Of a DNA stretch of 64,000 bases, positions 58,601 to 64,000 are shown piece after piece; position 1 is the stretch's first letter; every line of letters starts with the position of its first letter. Position numbers and translations under genes: made by a program. This DNA is from Acholoe squamosa (Eukaryota > Annelida > Polychaeta > Phyllodocida > Polynoidae): NCBI GenBank assembly GCA_949317995.1, contig OX439049.1:806001-870000 (forward strand). Direction: 5' to 3'. The notes beneath the pieces are model-generated. The model saw only the letters and a list, made by a program, of their open reading frames with translations, did no database searches and had not been told where the DNA came from.

Positions 58601-60013
58601 CCAATCCTGACACCATAACACCCTGTGTGTAAGCTGCAGCTAATATAGCCAATCCTGACACCATAAAACCCTGTGTGTAAGCTGTGGCTAATATAGCCAA
58701 TCCTGACACCATAACACCCTGTGTGTAAGCTGTGGCTAATTAGCCAATCCTGACACTATAACACCTTGTGTGTTAGCTGCAGCTAATATAGCCAATCCAT
58801 ACACCATAAAACCCTGTGTGTAAGCTGTGGCTAATTAGCCAATCCTGACACCATAACACCCTGTGTGTAAGCTGCGGCTAATATAGCCAATCCTGACACT
58901 ATAACACCTTGTGTGTAAGCTGCAGCTAATATAGCCAATCCTGACACCATAACACCCTGTGTGTAAGCTGCAGCTATTTAGCCAATCCTGACACCATAAC
59001 ACCCTGTGTGTAAGCTGTGGCTAATATAGCCAATCCTGACACCATAACACCCTGTGTGTAAGCTGTGGCTAATATAGCCAATCCTGACACCATAACACCC
59101 TGTGTGTAAGCTGCAGCTAATATAGCCAATCCTGACACCATAACACCTTGTGTGTAAGCTGCAGCTAATATAGCCAATCCTGACACCATAACACCTTGTG
59201 TGTAAGCTGCAGCTAATATAGCCAATCCTGACACCATAACACCCTGTGTGTAAGCTGTGGCTAATATAGCCAATCCTGACACCATAACACCTTGTGTGTA
59301 AGCTGCAGCTAATATAGCCAATCCTGACACCATAACACCCTGTGTGTAAGCTGTGGCTAATATAGCCAATCCTGATACCATAACACCTTGTGTGTAAGCT
59401 GCAGCTAATATAGCCAATCCTGACACCATAACACCCTGTGTGTAAGCTGCAGCTAATATAGCCAATCCTGAGACCATAACACCTTGTGTGTAAGCTGCAG
59501 CTAATATAGCCAATCCTGACACCATAACACCCTGTGTGTAAGCTGCAGCTAATTAGCCAATCCTGACACCATAACACCCTGTGTGTAAGCTGTGGCTAAT
59601 ATAGCCAATCCTGACACCATAAAACCCTGTGTGTAAGGTTCAGCTAATATAGCCAATCCTGACACCATAAAACCCTGTGTGTAAGCCGCAGCTAATATAG
59701 CCAATCCTGACACCATAAAACCCTGTGTGTAAGCTGCAGCTAATATAGCCAATCCTGACACCATAAAACCCTGTGTGTAAGCTGCAGCTAATTAGCCAAT
59801 CCTGACACCATAAAACCCTGTGTGTAAGCTGTGGCTAATATATCCAATCCTGACACCATAAAACCCTGTGTGTAAGCTGCAGCTAATATAGCCAATCCAT
59901 ACACCATAAAACCCTGTGTGTAAGCTGTGGCTAATTAGCCAATCCTGACACCATAACACCCTGTGTGTAAGCTGCGGCTAATATAGCCAATCCTGACACT
60001 ATAACACCTTGTG
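52602..60013. repeat. 48-bp minisatellite array (about 7.4 kb)
   Basis: The monomer reads AGCCAATCCTGACACCATAA, AACCCTGTGTGTAAGCTGCA, GCTAATAT (48 bp), about 150 copies by length. Variable sites are GCTGCAGC/GCTGTGGC/GCTGCGGC/GCCGCAGC, TAGCC/CATCC, AAAACC/AACACC and CCCTG/CCTTG. One-base-short monomers (CTAATTAGCC, 47 bp) and two-base-long ones (AAAAAACCC) break the reading frame. Each unit has a CCAAT box and the palindrome AGCTGCAGCT. The array is cut at its right end by the LTR starting at 60016. A 16-residue repeat is open on the minus strand by virtue of the 48-bp period. Confidence 0.96.
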
Positions 60014-60035
60014 GGTGTAGGGGCCGGCATCATTG

Positions 60036-60044
60036 TATATATAT
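60036..60044 (+). promoter_or_regulatory. TATA box of the LTR
   Basis: An uninterrupted TATATATAT tract occurs near the left end of the LTR. It would place the RNA start around 60065-60075 and leave a U3 of only about 50-60 bp. Confidence 0.5.
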
Positions 60045-60247
60045 TAGTGCCGTTCATCCGAGAGACGTGTTCGTGTGGTGCTTGTTCCTTCTATGCTAGC
60101 TAGGTGTCGCTTTGCGATACCTCGTTGGTACAAGAGGGGGCAGCACCATGCCTCGCGTCCAGCTCCTACTAAGGAGCCGGACGAGCGGCAGAAGGGGACT
60201 GGACATGGTCCAGTCCAGACGCTAATACTTTGTCATCAGAGAGATTA

Positions 60248-60253
60248 AATAAA
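60248..60253 (+). terminator. Poly(A) signal in the LTR
   Basis: AATAAA within the 5' LTR, followed by a short hairpin with loop CGAGA. In the 3' LTR copy it would direct polyadenylation of the element RNA. Confidence 0.6.
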
Positions 60254-60380
60254 GTCCTACCCGAGAGGTAGGGGTTTCTGGGGCTTTGCCCAACCCGAAC
60301 TACTCGTGTTGTGTTGGTACATCTAGTGGTAAGCGAGCCAAAGAGCCACCCAACATATAAGTCAATACGAACCATTACAC

Positions 60381-60395
60381 TGGTGCCGTGACCAG
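60381..60395 (+). other. Primer-binding site
   Basis: TGGTGCCGTGACCAG begins one base after the LTR end. It starts with TGG, the complement of the tRNA CCA tail. The implied tRNA 3' end would be TCACGGC plus a discriminator A and CCA. The tRNA species was not assigned. Confidence 0.75.
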
Positions 60396-60542
60396 TTGGT
60401 TCGGGGGTGGTGTGCGGCCACATTGGCCGAAAGCCTCGGGAAACCCGAAGCGGATCCCCCCAGCCCTGGGCTAGAGGGATTCGAAGAGGATGATTACACA
60501 TCCCAGCATCTGTTGTTAGACTGGAAACCCGGTCAACAACAA

Positions 60543-63482
60543 ATGTTTAATCAGGAGGGTGTACGAAATATTTTTTCTACACCCGACCTTAGGGACAATG
60601 CCACCAGAGATGGCATCGTAAAATTGTATCCGGCTACACCCCAGACAGGAGTACCGGATACCGGATTGTTTAGGGGTGTGTTAAGACCCCCAACTTTAGA
60701 CTTGAGCGATTGGTCCCAAGTTATAACTAGCAGACGCCAGCTAGGTCCTATGGTACCAACAGGCTCGGCTAGCGGCTTGGGTACACCAATTGCACAAAGC
60801 CCTATGCAGCGTACTGCAACCCCCCAGGGTTCAGCACCAGGTGGTGGAACCGAAGTAGCCCCACTAATGACATCGTCGGATCATGACAGCGACGATGGTA
60901 AAACCAAAAGGGACGCAATAGTCCCAGACGCGAAATCAAAAGATAAGCCTAGTGGTACCGGACCGAAAAGCTCGGAAAGGCATCACCTAGGCCGATCTCT
61001 AGACGAAGGCTTGTCTGACTCCATGTTTTACCCTGGAGGCAGTCGCAAGTCTATCTACGGACGTCGGATGGGTCCCGGGTATAAAAATACTCAGGCCTAT
61101 TTGAAAGCCAAGGAACAGGTAGAGTTACAGGCAAAGAGGCAACATGAACAATTCATGTTAGCCCAATCCAAAATAGAGGAGGAAGCTAAGTCTCGGATCG
61201 GAAAATTACGATCCGTTGAGCAGGAGGCGATTCTAAAAGAATCCGACCTCAAATATCGTCTATCCTCCGTATCCCATCGGTTGGAGCGGAAGGAAAGAGA
61301 CGCACAGGAAAAAGAAAAGAGGCTGGCTGAGTTGGAAATCGAGGAAGCCAATAAACTTAGAGCAATCGACAAGGCTAGGGCCGAGGAGGTTGCTAAGGCT
61401 CGGGATGTAAATAAATTACAAACTGAGTTGCACGCAATGGAGGAGAAGCTTAAGAAACTTCAACTCCGGAAGGCTGAGACAGAAGCCAAGATGGTCTCGG
61501 AACAAGCCGAGATCAGGAAGGAGACCAGTGAATATAACAGGTCTCAGAAAGAGAAGGGTGAAAAGTACCGCCTACTTAAGGATACTTTTAAGCGAGAGGC
61601 AATTATCGCCCAAGAAGAAAGAAACCGAGCTGTGGCTGAAAATGAAAAGATTCGATCCGAAATCTTGGCAGAAAACGCACAGCTTAGGGAGGAACAGCGA
61701 AACCTGACTACAGACGTAGCTACCCTCACAATAAATAAGTCCGCTATGGAGAGTTATTTACAGGAGCAAGAGCAAACACATGCCCCTCCGGCGAGTAGGG
61801 ATACAAACCCGAACTCGACGTTCGTGAAACAGGGCGACCCGGTCTCCTGTTCTACACCGAAGAATCCGCAGTATAATCCTTTTGTAAATGATAATGCTTC
61901 GCGGAACGTAGATCAAGGGGGCGTTTACATCAGAACCCAGGATAAGCATGGCCGAACTAGTAGAGTCCGGATAAGTGAGGTGCCCATAGTCCACAACCTG
62001 GACCCGGACTATACCCCTAGAGAGGCTTCCGATAGTAGTGCGGAGACCAGTGGGTTCCACATTCATGTGGATCCTAGTAACGACCCGGGGCTGGGTGCTG
62101 GTAATGACAACACCCAACCGAATCCATCAAACGATGGCGGCCAGTCAACGGGAAACCAGCCATCCGACGGCGGTTACCAAGGCGCGCAAGGGGGGGGCGG
62201 TGCTTCGGGTGCCACAGGCTATAGCGGTACCTCGGGTACCGGCCCCAACCAGGGTGGTGCGAGCTATACGAACCACAGTGGTACACAGTGGACGTATGCA
62301 CAACCTCCACCACCGCCTCCACCGGGCAATTCGAGCTTCGGTGGTATAGGGGGCAATCGGACCTTGAATGAAACCAAGGCGATTGAATGGAGCAAACAGC
62401 AATGCACTAGATTGATGTATGCTCACAATTCTGCCCGAAGGGTAGCCGTTATTCCTAGAGAATATGACGGTACTCGACCATGGAAAGAGTGGTTTGAAGA
62501 TTTCATCGATGTGATGAATTGTAATGGATGGACCCCATACGAGGCCAAGCCACATCTGGTGAGATGTCTGAAAGGCGGGCCGGGTCGCATGGCTGTAGAG
62601 CAATGGCGAACCTGGTACGGCCTCGTTGGGAGTTTTGAGCAGTTAGTAGAAACTGCTAGTGGACTGTTATGCAACATGGTCAAGGAAGACCCGATGGTCC
62701 GTTTTAAGAAACGCACACAGAAGCCGAATGAAGCTTTCAGAGCATACGGTATGGAACTCCATGCCCTGCTAAGTAAGGCCAGACCCGGTACTGAAAACCA
62801 GGACTGGTATATGGACGATTTGATCACACAATTCGTCAAGGGTCTAAGAGACCGAGATGAACAATTAGCAGCGAGGGATGCCTGGAAGGAGGGCATAACA
62901 CTACACGGCATATTTAATGGTATAGATATGGCCGTGAAGAAGCGAGCTATGTTAGCTGGGGACATACCTAATGCCAGCGGCTTGGTACCCCTGGCATCGG
63001 TGACCCAGCAGTCGGAGGTCAATACTCCCTCAGACGACTTCGAATTGATTGATATCGAACAGGAAGACGGCACCTTCTGTTCGATGCAATTAAGGAAGAA
63101 TACTTCAGGTAGGAAGTATATTCCCAGGAAATCTTTCAATAAACAAAGGGACTCTAGACCTTCATCCGAGGTCAAGAGTGACCCGAAGGCTGTCGAGAAG
63201 GCGGTCAAGCCCACTGTAAGCACTGACAAAGTGAAGACTCAGTCCCCGGACATGACCAAACTTCTGGAAGACATGTGTAAGAAAATTACAGATGCCATCC
63301 AAGCCAATCGGCAAAGACCCCGGGTGGATCGCCGAACGGTTAAGTGTTTCAGGTGCCAGCGCATGGGACACTACTCATCTGAATGTACCGCTACTAAGCC
63401 GGTAATGGCTGCCTTCTATGAAGCCGAAGACGACGGCGTAGAAAGGGAGAATGCTACGGATTCCACAGATGTGGAAAACTAG
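60543..63482 (+). CDS. gag: Gag polyprotein with long coiled coil and CCHC zinc knuckle
   Basis: This 979-residue protein starts at the first in-frame ATG (60543). The frame is open back to the primer-binding site but without another ATG. It should form the particle shell and bind element RNA. Order: a low-complexity Thr/Pro/Ser N-terminus; a long charged coiled coil (about 186-416) rich in Glu, Lys, Arg and Gln; a Gly/Ser/Thr/Pro-rich linker with a run of seven prolines (about 587-594); a capsid-like retrotransposon gag domain (about 634-803) with the W-K-E-W-F-E-D-F and F-R-A-Y-G motifs; and a CX2CX4HX4C knuckle (C935, C938, H943, C948). It is much longer than the 300-500 residues usual for Ty3/gypsy gag because of the N-terminal coiled coil. 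It ends at TAG 63480-63482, overlapping the pol frame, with a frameshift signal at the junction. Confidence 0.9.
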   Translation: MFNQEGVRNIFSTPDLRDNATRDGIVKLYPATPQTGVPDTGLFRGVLRPPTLDLSDWSQVITSRRQLGPMVPTGSASGLGTPIAQSPMQRTATPQGSAPGGGTEVAPLMTSSDHDSDDGKTKRDAIVPDAKSKDKPSGTGPKSSERHHLGRSLDEGLSDSMFYPGGSRKSIYGRRMGPGYKNTQAYLKAKEQVELQAKRQHEQFMLAQSKIEEEAKSRIGKLRSVEQEAILKESDLKYRLSSVSHRLERKERDAQEKEKRLAELEIEEANKLRAIDKARAEEVAKARDVNKLQTELHAMEEKLKKLQLRKAETEAKMVSEQAEIRKETSEYNRSQKEKGEKYRLLKDTFKREAIIAQEERNRAVAENEKIRSEILAENAQLREEQRNLTTDVATLTINKSAMESYLQEQEQTHAPPASRDTNPNSTFVKQGDPVSCSTPKNPQYNPFVNDNASRNVDQGGVYIRTQDKHGRTSRVRISEVPIVHNLDPDYTPREASDSSAETSGFHIHVDPSNDPGLGAGNDNTQPNPSNDGGQSTGNQPSDGGYQGAQGGGGASGATGYSGTSGTGPNQGGASYTNHSGTQWTYAQPPPPPPPGNSSFGGIGGNRTLNETKAIEWSKQQCTRLMYAHNSARRVAVIPREYDGTRPWKEWFEDFIDVMNCNGWTPYEAKPHLVRCLKGGPGRMAVEQWRTWYGLVGSFEQLVETASGLLCNMVKEDPMVRFKKRTQKPNEAFRAYGMELHALLSKARPGTENQDWYMDDLITQFVKGLRDRDEQLAARDAWKEGITLHGIFNGIDMAVKKRAMLAGDIPNASGLVPLASVTQQSEVNTPSDDFELIDIEQEDGTFCSMQLRKNTSGRKYIPRKSFNKQRDSRPSSEVKSDPKAVEKAVKPTVSTDKVKTQSPDMTKLLEDMCKKITDAIQANRQRPRVDRRTVKCFRCQRMGHYSSECTATKPVMAAFYEAEDDGVERENATDSTDVEN

Positions 63483-64000
63483 TGGGGGTTGTGTCAACGG
63501 CATCTGACATGGCCCCGAGTGGGAACGAATGCCAAAATGCTACCGGGGGTATCCCGGTGGAAGATTTCGAGTCAATTACACCTGGAGGCCGGGTGGCTGA
63601 GGGTGCACACCCCTGCACCTCGGCCGGGGCCAGGGACCCTAGTGTTGATATGTGCAGGAGCGATCATATGGAGGCGAGTGGCCGCACTAGGGGAGAGGAA
63701 GGATGGATCAAAGAGTTGATTCGAGTGTGTGGGACACGCCTTCCCCCAAGTCATCCGTGTCTGGAATTCCTGAGAGGACTCGGATTGAATCTTGGTGATT
63801 CGGGGGACTTTCACCAGTTTACCAGTAACCCCTCGCCTTTAGGGGGGAGACGGTGGTATGTACCCATATCTGTGGAAGGCCGGGTGGGGGAATTCTTGGT
63901 GGATACTGGAGCTAGTCATTCATGTGTGTCCAAAAGATTCTTCGATTCGGTGGCCGGCAGCCATGAGAACCTCAAAACGGGGGTAAATGCTTGTACGGCC
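63422..64000 (+). CDS. pol: Pro-pol polyprotein, N-terminal part with aspartic protease (runs off window)
   Basis: The frame opens after a TGA at 63419-63421 and stays open to the window end. If made by frameshifting at 63479, the first pol codon is CTA 63479-63481. The first 120 or so residues are low complexity. From about 63851 it reads RRWYVPISVEGRVGEFLV and then DTGAS (63902-63916), the catalytic Asp-Thr-Gly motif of retropepsins, preceded by the expected hydrophobic strand. The enzyme would cut the Gag and Gag-Pol precursors. There is no in-frame ATG in the gag overlap, and the earliest ATG at 63509 is unlikely to be used, so translation coupled to gag is expected. Reverse transcriptase, RNase H and integrase should follow to the right. 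Confidence 0.85.
63473..63516 (+). promoter_or_regulatory. Candidate -1 ribosomal frameshift signal
   Basis: The heptamer GGAAAAC (63473-63479) is phased as G GAA AAC in the gag frame and directly abuts the TAG stop. After a 5-nt spacer a 12-bp stem-loop begins: 63485-63496 pairs with 63505-63516 (four G-C pairs, three G·U pairs, then TGTCA/TGACA) around an 8-nt loop. The protease frame is exactly -1 relative to gag and open across the site. The P-site codon GAA would re-pair on GGA with one mismatch, as in the known retroviral G GAU UUA type. Function is inferred. Confidence 0.7.

Larger units (their letters stand above)
60016..60379 (+). repeat. 5' long terminal repeat
   Basis: The 364-bp segment starts TGTAGGGG and ends ATTACA, giving a TGTA...TACA terminal inverted repeat. 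A TATA-like tract (60036-60044) lies only about 20 bp from the left end, so U3 is very short. AATAAA is at 60248-60253. The transcript region contains a perfect 9-bp hairpin, GGACTGGAC/GTCCAGTCC (60196-60216), and CCTACC/GGTAGG (60256-60272) just after the poly(A) signal. The 3' LTR lies outside the window, so the ends are inferred from motifs and the primer-binding site. Confidence 0.8.
60016..64000 (+). mobile_element. Ty3/gypsy-like LTR retrotransposon, 5' portion
   Basis: The order is LTR (60016-60379), primer-binding site (60381), gag (60543-63482) and pro-pol in the -1 frame (from about 63422 or 63479), which runs off the window. The element sits inside the 48-bp minisatellite, whose last unit stops at about 60013. 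All frames seen are intact, so the copy may be young. The Ty3/gypsy assignment rests on the gag capsid-like domain, the CCHC knuckle and the DTGAS protease. Reverse transcriptase and integrase are not in the window, so BEL/Pao cannot be fully excluded. Confidence 0.85.

Noticed and set aside
52593..59764. Minus-strand open frames repeating MVSGLAILAAAYTQGF
   Set aside because: A 48-bp period gives a 16-residue repeat. Frames end at every 47-bp monomer, and there is no sign of a gene start or end. The hydrophobic look is incidental.
62423..63229. 268-residue minus-strand open frame opposite gag
   Set aside because: It is antisense to the capsid-like domain, with no recognisable features and no promoter.
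63480..63482. Stop-codon readthrough as the route to pol
   Set aside because: The protease is in the -1 frame, so reading through the TAG in frame would not reach it.

Overview
This window looks like repeat-rich nuclear DNA of a eukaryote, most likely an aquatic invertebrate or other metazoan. The evidence is TATA and AATAAA signals, Ty3/gypsy-type retroelement coding sequence, and three long tandem minisatellite arrays, with no bacterial gene organisation. The species cannot be named from the sequence. No ordinary host gene was recognised.

Layout. (1) 1-5685: retroelement-like DNA. A lysine/arginine-rich C-terminal tail (3-707) resembles the end of a Ty3/gypsy pol. It is followed by a CCAAT/TATA promoter (1232-1264), a leader packed with hairpins (1291-1601), an unrecognised 991-residue protein (1648-4623), another hairpin-dense non-coding stretch (4624-5207), a G-run and an LTR-like segment (5215-5685) with its own palindromic promoter region, TATA box, structured transcript and AATAAA. 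The preferred reading is the 3' part of one large LTR element whose pol lies left of the window, with an extra 3' ORF driven by an internal promoter. Two abutting elements remain possible. (2) 5686-50108: about 44.4 kb of uninterrupted 30/33-bp minisatellite with multi-kilobase higher-order duplications. (3) 50109-50688: unique spacer with no gene seen. (4) 50689-52203: a 21-26-bp G-rich minisatellite. (5) 52204-52601: AT-rich spacer. (6) 52602-60013: a 48-bp minisatellite, interrupted at its right end by (7) 60016-64000: the 5' part of a Ty3/gypsy-like LTR retrotransposon (LTR, primer-binding site, large gag with coiled coil and CCHC knuckle, then protease in the -1 frame), continuing beyond the window.

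Most noteworthy observations: (a) a series of leader hairpins capped by near-identical six-base loops (C-T/A-GAG-T/A), repeated in a perfect 11-bp hairpin just after the stop codon and, as GTGAGC, in the LTR-like transcript, reminiscent of retroviral packaging-signal hairpins; (b) a well-formed -1 frameshift module at the gag/pol junction (slippery GGAAAAC abutting the stop, then a 12-bp stem-loop after 5 nt); (c) the hierarchical, recently duplicated structure of the 44-kb array.

The many long open frames inside the arrays arise because monomer lengths are mostly multiples of three and lack stops on several frames and both strands. They are not annotated as genes.
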